A stretch of DNA of 64,000 bases, from positions 62,001-126,000 of the forward strand of contig JADCGR010000012.1 in NCBI GenBank assembly GCA_020248905.1, read 5' to 3'. This DNA is from Curvibacter sp. (GTDB lineage Bacteria; Pseudomonadota; Gammaproteobacteria; Burkholderiales; Burkholderiaceae_C). The notes below the pieces were generated by a model that was not told the DNA's origin, did not search any database, and was given only the letters and a program-made list of their open reading frames with translations. Every line of letters starts with the position of its first letter. The first letter of the stretch is position 1. Both the position numbers and the translations under genes were made by a program. Shown one piece after another: positions 44,322 through 56,280 of the stretch.

Positions 44322-45286
44322 GAACCGCTGCGACGCTGCACGTGCGCGTGGTTCGCAAGACGACCGAGGCCCAGGACATCGTCTCGCTGGAGCTGATGGA
44401 TGCGGACGGGCAGGCGCTGCCGGCCTTCACGGCCGGCTCGCATGTCGACGTGCATCTGCCCGGTGGCATCACACGTCAGTACTCGCTGTGTAACGACCCG
44501 CGCGACACGCACCGCTACCAGATCGCGGTGCTGCGCGACAACGCCTCACGCGGCGGTTCGGTGGCGGTGCATGACCAGATCAGGCAGGGCGACACGCTCA
44601 CCATCAGTGCGCCCCGCAACCACTTCGCGCTTGCCCCTCAGTCACACCGGCACCTCCTGCTGACCGGGGGTATCGGCGTCACGCCCCTGCTATGCATGGC
44701 CGAGGAGCTTGCGCGCACCGGCGCCGACTTTGAGATGCATTACGCCACCCGCAGCCCGCAGCGCACGGCTTTCCGTCAGCGCATCGCGGCAAGTGCCTTT
44801 GCCGCCCGCGTGCACTTCCATCACGACGACGGGAACGCCGCGCAAAAGCTGAATCTCTCGGCCCTCCTGTGCAAACCCGAGCCGGACACGCACATCTATG
44901 TGTGCGGCCCGCGGGGCTTCATGGACGCGGCGCTTGCAACGGCCCGCAACGCCGGCTGGCACGAAGCCCAGCTGCATTACGAGTTCTTCGGCGCCGAAAG
45001 CGCCAAGTCCGACAGCGACGCCGGTTTCGAGATCCAGCTTGCTAGCTCTGGCCGCGTCATCATGGTCCCCCGGGACCAGACCGTGGTCCAGGCCCTGGCC
45101 GCTTTTGGGGTGGACATCATGGTCTCGTGCGAGCAGGGCCTCTGCGGTACCTGCCTCACCCGCGTGATCGAGGGGGTGCCAGACCACCGGGACAGCTTCC
45201 TGACGCAGGAGGAGCAGGCCGCGAATGACCAGTTCACGCCATGCTGTTCCCGCAGCAGGTCGCCGAAGCTGGTTCTTGACCTTTGA
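44318..45286 (+). CDS. vanB: Vanillate O-demethylase oxidoreductase (VanB-like)
   Basis: 322 residues, start overlapping the vanA stop (ATGA). A flavin domain (FTAGSHVDVHLPGGITRQYSLCNDP, in part RQYSLCNDP), an NAD domain (LLTGGIGVTPLLCMAEELA, YVCGPRGFMD) and a C-terminal plant-type [2Fe-2S] domain (CEQGLCGTCLTRV with a further Cys near the end) are in the order typical of phthalate dioxygenase reductase-type enzymes. It passes electrons from NADH to the VanA Rieske centre. It converges with the permease gene 7 bases later. Confidence 0.9.
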   Translation: MRTAATLHVRVVRKTTEAQDIVSLELMDADGQALPAFTAGSHVDVHLPGGITRQYSLCNDPRDTHRYQIAVLRDNASRGGSVAVHDQIRQGDTLTISAPRNHFALAPQSHRHLLLTGGIGVTPLLCMAEELARTGADFEMHYATRSPQRTAFRQRIAASAFAARVHFHHDDGNAAQKLNLSALLCKPEPDTHIYVCGPRGFMDAALATARNAGWHEAQLHYEFFGAESAKSDSDAGFEIQLASSGRVIMVPRDQTVVQALAAFGVDIMVSCEQGLCGTCLTRVIEGVPDHRDSFLTQEEQAANDQFTPCCSRSRSPKLVLDL

Positions 45287-45293
45287 CGCAGCC

Positions 45294-46181
45294 TTACGCC
45301 GCCACTCTGCGCGTCGGCCAAAGCACTGACGCGATCGCCAGCACCATGAGACCCACGGCCGCATAGTCCTGCCACCGCAACAACTCGCCCAGCCAGAGCG
45401 CGCCGCTGAACACCCCGATGACCGGAATCATCATCACGCTGAGCGTGGAGGCCACCGGCGTCAGATGGCGGGTCAGCGAAAGGTAGAGGGCCTGCACCAG
45501 ACCAAAGATGAGCACGGCGTTGTAGGCGATCGCGCCCCAGGTCGTGGCGGAGGGCGCGGTCCATTGCGCGCGCTCCAGCAGCAGCGCCAGCACACTGATG
45601 AACAGCGTGGTGATCACTGACATCCAGAAGGCCAGCGTCACGGTCGGCACGGGGATCTGGGTGCGTCGCATGAGCTGCACACCCATGGCCCAGGAGGCGG
45701 CGGAGAGCAGGGCCAGCAACACGGCCAGCGGCTGGCCTGCCAGGCGGCTGAACTCGTTACATAGCAGGAGCACGACGCCGGTCAGCGCGGCCAGCACGCC
45801 GCCCCAAGCCCGCGGCGCCAGGTGCTGTCCGAAAAGCCAGGCGCCGAACAGCGCCGAAAACACCGGCATGCTATAGCCCAGGATGGCTGCGCGCCCGCTG
45901 CTGAGCGACTTCACCGCCACGATGATGAGCGCGTGCCAGATCAGCATATTGAACAGCGTGAGCCGCAGCAACTCGGGCCAGTGCGCGCGCGCGATACGCA
46001 GTGGCGCCTTCATGAGCAGCAGGCCAACGCCCAGCACCGGCAGGCCCAGCCACATGGAAATCACGCGGAAGGTCAGCGGCGGGTAATCGGTGACGCCGAT
46101 CTTCATGACGGGCCAGTTCAGTCCCCAGATCGCGGTGATACAGACCAGAGCCCAGAGCTGCTGGCGGGTGAGGGCGGGCAT
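45294..46181 (-). CDS. EamA/DMT-family permease
   Basis: 295 residues from the ATG at 46181 with ten membrane helices in two EamA repeats (LVCITAIWGLNWPVMKIG; LLALLSAASWAMGVQLMRR) and the closing ALWLGELLRWQDYAAVGLM. The substrate is unknown; being beside vanAB it might move an aromatic acid, but EamA proteins carry many metabolites. It diverges from pyrF over 33 bases. Confidence 0.9.
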   Translation of the reverse strand: MPALTRQQLWALVCITAIWGLNWPVMKIGVTDYPPLTFRVISMWLGLPVLGVGLLLMKAPLRIARAHWPELLRLTLFNMLIWHALIIVAVKSLSSGRAAILGYSMPVFSALFGAWLFGQHLAPRAWGGVLAALTGVVLLLCNEFSRLAGQPLAVLLALLSAASWAMGVQLMRRTQIPVPTVTLAFWMSVITTLFISVLALLLERAQWTAPSATTWGAIAYNAVLIFGLVQALYLSLTRHLTPVASTLSVMMIPVIGVFSGALWLGELLRWQDYAAVGLMVLAIASVLWPTRRVAA

Positions 46182-46214
46182 GGTGGCATTGTCGCGGTTT
46201 CTTACAATGCCCGT

Positions 46215-47054
46215 ATGACCTTTCTTGACATGCTGCGCGCCGCCGAGCGTGCAAACGAGTCCATGCTCTGCGTCGGCCTGGACCCCGAGCCGGCCCGTTT
46301 TCCCGGCGCACTCAAGGGTAATGCCACGAAGATCTACGAGTTCTGCGCAGCCATCGTCGACGCCACCGCCGATCTGGTGATAGCCTTCAAGCCGCAGATC
46401 GCCTACTTCGCCGCACACCGTGCCGAAGACCAGCTCGAGCGCCTGATGGAGCACATCCGCCGCGTTGCGCCCCAGGTGCCCGTGATCCTCGACGCCAAGC
46501 GTGGCGATATCGGCAGCACGGCGCAGCAGTATGCGAAGGAAGCCTTCGAGCGCTACGGTGCCGACGCCGTGACCCTCTCGCCCTTCATGGGCTGGGACTC
46601 GGTCGAGCCCTATCTGCAGTACCCGACCAAGGGCGCCTTTCTGCTGTGCCGCACGTCCAACCCCGGTGGGGACGACCTGCAGGCACAGCGCCTGGCGAGC
46701 GTTGCGGGCGAGCCGCTGCTCTACGAGCACGTGGCCCGTCTCGCACAAGGCCCCTGGAACCTCAATGGCCAGCTCGGTTTGGTGGTGGGCGCCACCTACC
46801 CCGCAGAAATCGAGCGCGTACGCGCCGTGGCCCCTACGTTGCCGCTGCTGATTCCCGGCGTGGGCGCGCAGGGCGGCGACGCCGTGGCCACGGTGAAGGC
46901 TGGCTGGCGCGGCAGCGCCGCAGGCACCACCGCGCCCATCATCGTCAATTCCTCACGCGCTGTGCTCTACGCTTCGGCCGATGCCGACTACGCGCAGGCC
47001 GCCCGCCGCGTCGCGCAGCAAACCCGCCAGCAACTGCACGCTGCGCGCGCCTGA
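46215..47054 (+). CDS. pyrF: Orotidine 5'-phosphate decarboxylase
   Basis: 279 residues, the type 2 subfamily length. Key words: LCVGLDPEPARFP near the start, VIAFKPQIAYFAA, the catalytic VILDAKRGDIGSTAQQYA (Asp-Lys-Asp set), TLSPFMGWDSVEPYL and LIPGVGAQGGD near the phosphate site. It forms UMP. TACAAT at 46203-46208 lies so near the ATG that the leader would be very short. Gene order breaks after it, where the accessory patch begins. Confidence 0.96.
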   Translation: MTFLDMLRAAERANESMLCVGLDPEPARFPGALKGNATKIYEFCAAIVDATADLVIAFKPQIAYFAAHRAEDQLERLMEHIRRVAPQVPVILDAKRGDIGSTAQQYAKEAFERYGADAVTLSPFMGWDSVEPYLQYPTKGAFLLCRTSNPGGDDLQAQRLASVAGEPLLYEHVARLAQGPWNLNGQLGLVVGATYPAEIERVRAVAPTLPLLIPGVGAQGGDAVATVKAGWRGSAAGTTAPIIVNSSRAVLYASADADYAQAARRVAQQTRQQLHAARA

Positions 47055-47527
47055 ACCGCCCACGGAACACCATGAGATTCACCCCAAGCCTTCTCGTTAG
47101 AACGCTCGCCGGTCCGCGAGGTCTACCGCCCGCCGGTTAAGAACTGCTCACCGGGCCTCGCTAAAAAGGGCCACGGCTGCCAGCCGCAGGGCCAGGGCAA
47201 GAAATGGATGCTCGCCCAGCCGCTGCCGCGCGATCTTGGATTCCGGTCCGTAGAAGCCGAGATACGCATGTCTGGGCACGCCGACGGCGGGCGAAGATTT
47301 TTTGCGAGTGGCGCAGGATACGCTGATGATTGCCGTTGGCACGGCCACCGCCATCGACGCCATCGAACACCTTCGGCGCTGACAAAACGACGCAGACCCA
47401 TGGCGCCTAAACAACGCGCCATCGGTCTGCGTGGCCTTTCGCGGCGCGTGGAATCGTCACTCGCGAAGCGTGCTGAACCAGGGGTGTGATCGGCATAATC
47501 GCTGCACTGTCACACACAACACGCTTC
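47055..47527. other. Gene-free stretch between pyrF and the restriction-modification gene
   Basis: 473 bases without a supported gene. A minus-strand frame (47414-47148, ending LALALRLAAVALFSEAR) and a short plus-strand frame ending IAVGTATAIDAIEHLRR at about 47382 both look protein-like at their C-termini but have no starts or ribosome sites, so they may be tails of decayed genes. This is the left border of the 47-51.5 kb accessory patch. Confidence 0.45.
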
Positions 47528-50500
47528 ATGAGCCAGCTCCTCATCAACCATTACCTCAAGCAGCTCGACGTCATCAGAAGGGCCAGCGGGAGCAGCCGCG
47601 AGACCATCGTCCGCGAAGCCTTCAAGGATTTGCTCAAAGCCTGGGGCAAACAGCAAGACCTTGTCTTTCTGGCCGAATACCCGCTCAAGACCGCCACCAA
47701 AACCAGTATCAATGTGGACGGCGCGCTGCTGCACGAGCTGCGCATGCCGCTGGGCTACTGGGAGGCCAAGGACGCGAACGACGATCTGGACGAGGAAATC
47801 GCCAAGAAGTTCCGGCGCGGCTACCCGCAAGACAACATCATCTTCAGCGACGACCATAGCTTCGTGCTCTGGCAGCACCGGCAGGAGGCCATCCGCTGCA
47901 GGGTGGAGGACACGGCAGCGCTGGAGAGACTGCTCAAACTCTTCTTCAGCTACGAGCGGCCCGAGATCGCCGATTTCCGCAAGGCCGTGGAGCAGTTCAA
48001 GGCCGACTTGCCCGCCGTGCTGCAAGCACTGCGGGACATGATCGACGCCCAGGACGGAACCAACCCGGCGTACCGCAAAGCGGCCGCGCGCTTCCTGACG
48101 CACGCGCGCGAGGCGATCAACCCAGAGCTGGGCGACGCCGACATGCGCGAAATGCTCGTCCAGCACATCCTGACCGAGGAAATCTTCGCGAAGGTGTTTG
48201 ATGACAGCGACTTTCACCGCCACAACAACGTCGCACGCGAGCTTTACGCGCTGGAGGCCGCATTCTTCACAGGCGCGCTCAAGCGGCAGACGCTCAAGGG
48301 ACTGGAGTCTTATTACGCGGCGATCCGAGCCGCTGCCGCGCAGATAAGCAGCCACCACGAAAAGCAAACTTTCCTGAAAGTCATCTACGAAAACTTCTAC
48401 AAGGTCTACAACACCAAGGCGGCGGACCGGCTGGGCGTGGTCTACACGCCCAACGAAATTGTGCGCTTCATGATCGACGGCACTGACTGGCTTTGCGAAA
48501 AACACTTCGGCAAAAGCCTCGTAGACAAGGATGTGGACATTCTTGACCCCGCCACCGGCACGGGCACGTTTGTGTGCGAACTGCTGGAGCACTTTCGTGG
48601 TCAGCCAAAAAAGCTGGAGCACAAATACAAGCACGAGCTGCACGCCAACGAAGTGGCCATCCTGCCCTACTACGTGGCCAACCTGAACATCGAATCGACC
48701 TATGCCGCCATCACCGGCCAGTACGAAGAGTTTCCCAACCTCTGCTTCGTGGACACGCTGGACAACGTCGGCCGGCACACCGCAGCCAAAGGCACCACGG
48801 CCGAGCTGTTCGGCAGCGTGAGCGAGGAGAACGTCGCCCGCATCAAGCGCCAGAACAGCCGCAAGATCAGCGTCATCATCGGCAACCCGCCTTACAACGC
48901 CAACCAGGCCAATGAGAACGACAACAACAAGAACCGCGAATACCCGCAGATTGACCAGCGCATCAAGCAGACTTACATCGCCGAGAGCACCGCGCAAAAG
49001 ACCAAGCTCTACGACATGTACGCGCGCTTTTTCCGCTGGGCCAGCGACCGGCTGAACGAGAACGGCGTGCTGGCCTTTGTCACCAACCGCAGCTTCATCG
49101 AGAGCCGCACCTTCGACGGCTTTCGCAAGACTGTGGCGAAGGAATTCGCCGACATCTATGTAGTGGACCTGGGCGGTGACGTGCGCGCCAATCCCAAGCT
49201 CAGCGGAACGAAACACAACGTCTTCGGCATCCAGACTGGCGTGGCGATCAGTTTCATGGTCAAACGTCAGCAGAGTGTGAAAGACAAGCGGCCGGCGCGG
49301 ATTTGGCACGTGCGTCGCCCGGAGACGGAAACCGCAGAAGAAAAGCTTGCCTTTCTCGCGAGCCACCCGATGAGCGGCCTGGCATTCGACGAGATACAGC
49401 CCGACAAGGCAGCCAACTGGATCAACCTGACGAACAATGACTTCGATAAGTTGATTCCACTGGCGAGCAAGGAGACTAAGGCGGCCAAGACGACTGCGGA
49501 GGAACGCGCGATTTTCAAACTGTTTAGCAATGGCGTGAACACGGCGCGAGACGAATGGGTGTATGACGTAGGTGACGCTTCATTGAAGTCCAAGGTCGAT
49601 TACCTTATCCACGAATACAACGAAGAATTCAAGCGCACTCGTTCACGAGGCAAGGTAGACGCCAAGCTCGTTTCCAATAACATTAAGTGGAGTGCCGGAC
49701 TGCTGGGAAATGTCGGACGGGCACAGGCGGGACCGTTCTCTCAAAAATTGGTGGCGAAGGCCATCTATCGCCCGTACTGTCGAGTGAGGTACTACGCGGA
49801 CACCATCTTTTCTGATCGATTGACTGGAAACCACGCGGAGATCTATGGAGAAGGCCTCGACCAGTTGTCTGAAGGCTTTGCGCTCACTGCGCCAGGCGCA
49901 TCCAAAACATACAGCGCCTTGGCAGTAGACAGTCTTGCTGATTGGCATTGTCTTGGGGACACGCAAATATATCCTCGCACTCGGCTGGTGGATGGCACCC
50001 GTATCGACAACATCACCGACTGGGCACTCAAGCAATTCGCCAGCCATTACGCTGCCGAGATCGGCAAAGGCAAGGGCGCACGCAAGATCAGCAAGGAAGC
50101 CATCTTCAACTACTGCTACGCCGTGCTGCACGACCCGGTCTACCGCGAGAAGTACGCGCTCAATCTCAAGCGGGAATTTCCGCGTATTCCCTTTTATGCC
50201 AACTTTTGGCGCTGGGCCGACTGGGGCGAGCAGCTTATGCACCTGCACATCGGCTACGAGCAGGCACAGCCCTGCGCGCTGACGCGGCACGACGAGCCCG
50301 ACGCCAAGGCCCGCGCCGCCGGCCTGCCGCCCAAGGCCGTGCTGCGCGCCGACCCGGCAGCGGGCAGCATCGTCATCGACAGCGAAACCACGCTGCGCGG
50401 CGTGCCGCGCGAAGCGTGGGACTACAAGCTGTGCAACCGCTGCGCCATCGACTGGGTGCTGGACCAGTACAAGGAAAAGAAACCCAAAGACCCCACCATC

Positions 50501-50629
50501 CGCGAGAAGTTCGACACCTACCGGTTTGCCGAATACAAGGAAGGAGTCATCGACCTGCTCGCGCGCGTGACCACGGTGAGCGTGGAGACGGTGCGACTTG
50601 TTGAGGCAATGAAACTTGCGCTGCGCTGA
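47528..50629 (+). CDS. Type ISP-like restriction-modification enzyme (nuclease plus methyltransferase, no helicase)
   Basis: 1033 residues from the ATG at 47528. An N-terminal Mrr-like nuclease region with E79-A80-K81 in GYWEAKD, a helical region to about 300, a gamma-type N6-adenine methyltransferase with DPATGTGTF at 340 (SAM site) and catalytic NPPY at 453-456, and a C-terminal target-recognition region (residues ~620-1030). LlaGI-type ISP enzymes carry the same nuclease-methyltransferase-recognition parts but with an SF2 helicase of about 500 residues inserted, absent here; the shorter build resembles type IIG enzymes. It should methylate and cut its own site. No separate specificity or methylase gene is adjacent. 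Confidence 0.85.
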   Translation: MSQLLINHYLKQLDVIRRASGSSRETIVREAFKDLLKAWGKQQDLVFLAEYPLKTATKTSINVDGALLHELRMPLGYWEAKDANDDLDEEIAKKFRRGYPQDNIIFSDDHSFVLWQHRQEAIRCRVEDTAALERLLKLFFSYERPEIADFRKAVEQFKADLPAVLQALRDMIDAQDGTNPAYRKAAARFLTHAREAINPELGDADMREMLVQHILTEEIFAKVFDDSDFHRHNNVARELYALEAAFFTGALKRQTLKGLESYYAAIRAAAAQISSHHEKQTFLKVIYENFYKVYNTKAADRLGVVYTPNEIVRFMIDGTDWLCEKHFGKSLVDKDVDILDPATGTGTFVCELLEHFRGQPKKLEHKYKHELHANEVAILPYYVANLNIESTYAAITGQYEEFPNLCFVDTLDNVGRHTAAKGTTAELFGSVSEENVARIKRQNSRKISVIIGNPPYNANQANENDNNKNREYPQIDQRIKQTYIAESTAQKTKLYDMYARFFRWASDRLNENGVLAFVTNRSFIESRTFDGFRKTVAKEFADIYVVDLGGDVRANPKLSGTKHNVFGIQTGVAISFMVKRQQSVKDKRPARIWHVRRPETETAEEKLAFLASHPMSGLAFDEIQPDKAANWINLTNNDFDKLIPLASKETKAAKTTAEERAIFKLFSNGVNTARDEWVYDVGDASLKSKVDYLIHEYNEEFKRTRSRGKVDAKLVSNNIKWSAGLLGNVGRAQAGPFSQKLVAKAIYRPYCRVRYYADTIFSDRLTGNHAEIYGEGLDQLSEGFALTAPGASKTYSALAVDSLADWHCLGDTQIYPRTRLVDGTRIDNITDWALKQFASHYAAEIGKGKGARKISKEAIFNYCYAVLHDPVYREKYALNLKREFPRIPFYANFWRWADWGEQLMHLHIGYEQAQPCALTRHDEPDAKARAAGLPPKAVLRADPAAGSIVIDSETTLRGVPREAWDYKLCNRCAIDWVLDQYKEKKPKDPTIREKFDTYRFAEYKEGVIDLLARVTTVSVETVRLVEAMKLALR

Positions 50630-50637
50630 GCACGATG

Positions 50638-50656
50638 ACCTATAATTTCTATAGGT
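50638..50656. promoter_or_regulatory. Promoter/operator of the DUF4258-HTH toxin-antitoxin pair
   Basis: ACCTATA (50638-50644) and TATAGGT (50650-50656) are perfect inverted arms around ATTTC. The left arm overlaps a TATAAT (50641-50646), the probable -10 box. The ACCT/AGGT ends recall sites bound by MqsA-type antitoxins, so autoregulation is likely. Confidence 0.6.
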
Positions 50657-50670
50657 AAGATGATTCAGTG

Positions 50671-50979
50671 ATGTCCCCGCCAGCTCTTTCAGCGCCGCAA
50701 TGGGAGCGTTTCATACGCAAGGCGGCGTTGCGGTCGGAATTGATTGTTTTCACGAAGCATGCGCTGGCGCGCATGAAGTTGCGTGGTGTGACCCGATTGA
50801 TGGTGCTGGATGTTCTGCGGCAGGGCAAGCTCCGACGGACGCCAGAGCCCAATGCCGCAAGGGGAACGCTGGAGTGTCGGATGGAGTACTTCTTGTCAGG
50901 ACGTGATATCGCGGTGGTGGCCGCTGTGGCGCCCGATGACCCTGGGGTGGTGGTTGTCACGGTGATGGAGTTGTCATGA
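50671..50979 (+). CDS. DUF4258-type protein, probable toxin
   Basis: 102 residues from the ATG at 50671 (a GTG one codon earlier is also possible). The core FTKHALARMKLRGVTRLMVLDVLRQGK and the closing beta segment (MEYFLSGRDIAVVAAV) match the DUF4258 pattern, a small RelE-like fold often found as the toxin of a type II pair. It precedes the antitoxin-like gene, an order like that of mqsR-mqsA and higB-higA, and its stop overlaps the next start (ATGA). RNase activity is inferred only. Confidence 0.7.
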   Translation: MSPPALSAPQWERFIRKAALRSELIVFTKHALARMKLRGVTRLMVLDVLRQGKLRRTPEPNAARGTLECRMEYFLSGRDIAVVAAVAPDDPGVVVVTVMELS

Positions 50980-51437
50980 AGGATGCATATCACTTCACAG
51001 ATGGTGGGCTACGCAATGTGTGGCTGGAGAATGGCTTTGCCTGGAATTCCACAGCCTATGGCAAGGCGGTGGCAATCGAAGACATCGATGGTTTGGTGTT
51101 GACGATTTGCAAGCAGTTGACGCGCAAGCGGGGCAAACTGACGGGGGCGGAATTTCGCTACCTGCGGCAGCACTTGGGCTTGTCGCAGAAGTCATTGGCC
51201 AAGTCGTTTGGCAATTCTGAGCAAAGCGTCGCCATTTGGGAGAAGACAAGCAAAGTCCCGCTTTGGGCCGACAAGCATCTGCGCCTGTTGTGGACTGCGG
51301 CGCACGATGCGAGCACATCTGTCAGAAAATTGGTGGAGCGACTCAACACGGTGGAGCGCTTGATCCATCAGAAAATTGTGCTGCAAGAAACCCGCCGTGG
51401 CTGGCGCGTGCAAGAAAATGAAGAGGCCAGGACCTAA
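50976..51437 (+). CDS. MqsA/HigA-like HTH antitoxin
   Basis: 153 residues. The middle carries an XRE-type helix-turn-helix with the MqsA-like order LTGAEFRYLRQHLGLSQKSLAKSFG and NSEQSVAIWEKTSKVP (two pieces of one domain, residues about 48-90). The N-terminus (FTDGGLRNVWLENGF) might bind the toxin; it lacks the Cys residues of the MqsA zinc domain. The gene is coupled to the toxin-like gene and ends 111 bases before the convergent uvrA stop. Confidence 0.75.
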   Translation: MKDAYHFTDGGLRNVWLENGFAWNSTAYGKAVAIEDIDGLVLTICKQLTRKRGKLTGAEFRYLRQHLGLSQKSLAKSFGNSEQSVAIWEKTSKVPLWADKHLRLLWTAAHDASTSVRKLVERLNTVERLIHQKIVLQETRRGWRVQENEEART

Positions 51438-51487
51438 GATGTTATTGAGTTGGCGTGTACGAACTTGAAAAATTTCCGCGCGGGCTG

Positions 51488-51532
51488 AGCTTACCGAAGC
51501 CCCTTGACAGGCTCAGGGCGAACGGGTTCAAG
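51488..51532. repeat. Dispersed intergenic repeat between the toxin-antitoxin pair and uvrA
   Basis: Contains CCCTTGACAGGCTCAGGGCG followed by AACGGG, a near match to a word (CCCTTCGACAGGCTCAGGGCG) that I recall as widespread between genes of beta- and gammaproteobacteria. The flanks AGCTT and AAGCT are inverse. It lies between two convergent genes. Confidence 0.45.
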
Positions 51533-51548
51533 CTGAAGGCGGACAACT

Positions 51549-54647
<3,099 letters not shown>

Positions 54648-54680
54648 GCTGCCGCCCCGGCCCTGTCAAGCGCCTGGTCC

Positions 54681-55913
54681 GTGTCTTTCATTCCCGTGTC
54701 CACCCTTACCGTCACACCCCCCGTCGCCTCCGAGACTGACAGCATGACCGCGCTGGAGCGACGCGCCAGCGCCTCGCTCGCGTCCATCTTCGCGCTGCGC
54801 ATGCTTGGGCTCTTTCTCGTGCTGCCGGTCTTCGCCCTGGAAGCAGCCCGCTACTCCGGGGGGGACGACGCCACCCTGATCGGGCTGGCCATGGGCATTT
54901 ACGGCCTCACGCAGGGCCTGCTGCAGATTCCCTTCGGCATGGCGTCGGACCGCTATGGCCGCAAGCGCGTCATCCTCATCGGCCTGCTCATCTTTGCGGC
55001 CGGCAGCTTCCTGGCAGCGCTGGCGACCAGCCTCACCTGGCTGCTGATCGGTCGCTCGCTGCAGGGTGCCGGCGCCGTCTCTGCTGCGGTCACCGCCCTG
55101 CTGGCCGACCAGACCCGCGACGAAGTCCGCACCAGGGCCATGGCGCTGGTGGGCGCCAGCATCGGCCTGATGTTCGCGCTATCCCTCGTGCTTGCGCCGC
55201 TGCTGGTGACCTTTGTGGGTCTGGCCGGTTTGTTTGCCCTGACCGGTGTGCTCGCGCTGGGCGGCGTGGCCGTGGTGATCTGGTGGGTGCCGGCCGAGCC
55301 CGGCAGGCAGGACGACCTGCCGCGCGGCAAGCTCTTGGAGGTGCTGCGTCATCCCGGCCTGCTGCGGCTGGATGCTGGCGTCTTCATCCTGCATGCCGTG
55401 CAGCTGGCCATGTGGGTGGCCGTTCCCGCGCTGCTGGTCCAGGCCGGGATAGAGAAAGACCGGCACTGGTGGGTCTACCTGCCTGCGGTCATTGCGTCCT
55501 TCGTGGTCATGGGCTTCACCCTCTTTCCGCTGGAAAAGCGCGGCTACCTGCGCGCCGCTTTCCTGGGCGCCGTGGGCCTTGTCGGCCTCGTGCAGCTGGG
55601 CCTGCTGTGGGCCGTGGAGGCACCACACATCGCGTGGCTGGCCTTCTTGCTGTTTGCCTTCTTCTGCGGCTTCAACGTGCTCGAAGCCAGCCAGCCCAGC
55701 CTGGCCTCCCGCATGGCGCCCGCAAACGCGCGCGGTGCAGCGCTGGGTGTCTACAACACCCTGCAGTCGATGGGCTTCTTTGTCGGCGGCGCCCTGGGCG
55801 GCTGGCTCGCCCAGCACCATGGCGTGGATGCCCTGTTCATCGGCTGCGCAGGCGCCATGGCCCTGTGGCTGCTGCTGGCCTGGCCCATGGTGGCGCCGGG
55901 TCGCGGCGGCTGA
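54681..55913 (+). CDS. MFS transporter (YajR-like drug/metabolite efflux)
   Basis: 410 residues if started at GTG 54681, 389 from ATG 54744 (MTALERRASASLA); no ribosome site decides. Twelve membrane helices and the MFS words LMGIYGLTQGLLQIPFGMASDRYGRK, in part GMASDRYGRKRVI, and LQGAGAVSAAVTALLADQ are seen. A gene of this type between uvrA and ssb is the usual order in Comamonadaceae as I remember. The substrate is unknown. The toxin-antitoxin pair intervenes between it and ssb. Confidence 0.9.
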   Translation: MSFIPVSTLTVTPPVASETDSMTALERRASASLASIFALRMLGLFLVLPVFALEAARYSGGDDATLIGLAMGIYGLTQGLLQIPFGMASDRYGRKRVILIGLLIFAAGSFLAALATSLTWLLIGRSLQGAGAVSAAVTALLADQTRDEVRTRAMALVGASIGLMFALSLVLAPLLVTFVGLAGLFALTGVLALGGVAVVIWWVPAEPGRQDDLPRGKLLEVLRHPGLLRLDAGVFILHAVQLAMWVAVPALLVQAGIEKDRHWWVYLPAVIASFVVMGFTLFPLEKRGYLRAAFLGAVGLVGLVQLGLLWAVEAPHIAWLAFLLFAFFCGFNVLEASQPSLASRMAPANARGAALGVYNTLQSMGFFVGGALGGWLAQHHGVDALFIGCAGAMALWLLLAWPMVAPGRGG

Positions 55914-55931
55914 TCCCCACCCCTTGGGGTC

Positions 55932-55979
55932 TTGACAGCTGACCCTAAGTTTCTCCAGAATGGTTCCATTTCAGAACCA
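55932..55979 (+). promoter_or_regulatory. Promoter and operator of the FitA/VapB-type antitoxin-toxin pair
   Basis: TTGACA (55932-55937), an 18-base spacer and CAGAAT (55956-55961) form a sigma-70 promoter; TGGTTC (55961-55966) and GAACCA (55974-55979) are perfect inverted arms around 7 bases at the expected start site. This is the normal place of an autoregulatory operator for a ribbon-helix-helix antitoxin. Confidence 0.65.
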
Positions 55980-55989
55980 CTTTGAAGTC

Positions 55990-56280
55990 ATGCCTCATCT
56001 TTCCATCAAGGATGTGCCGCCGGCCTGGGCTGAGGCCCTGCGCCAGCGCGCACTTCAGCACCATCGCTCGCTGCAGGGCGAGCTCATGGCCATCCTGGAG
56101 CAGGCTCTGAGTGCGGCGCCGCCGCGGCCAGCGGTAACGGCCGCGCCCGAAGCGGGTTTGCGTCAGGGCCGCAAGACGCTGGCTCAGGTGCGGCAGGCCC
56201 TGCAGGCCCGATATCCGCGGCCCATCGAAGGCCAGTCCTCCAGCGTGGCCTTGATCCGTGAGGCGCGCGACAGCCGATGA
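55990..56280 (+). CDS. FitA/VapB-like ribbon-helix-helix antitoxin
   Basis: The ATG at 55990 gives 96 residues starting MPHLSIKDVPPAWAEAL, a strand followed by two helices (RALQHHRSLQGELMAILEQAL, in part HHRSLQGELMAILE), the usual ribbon-helix-helix of FitA-type antitoxins, then a variable linker and a C-terminal toxin-binding tail (TLAQVRQALQARYPRP). The frame upstream to 55960 overlaps the operator and is not coding. Its stop overlaps the toxin start (ATGA). Confidence 0.82.
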   Translation: MPHLSIKDVPPAWAEALRQRALQHHRSLQGELMAILEQALSAAPPRPAVTAAPEAGLRQGRKTLAQVRQALQARYPRPIEGQSSSVALIREARDSR

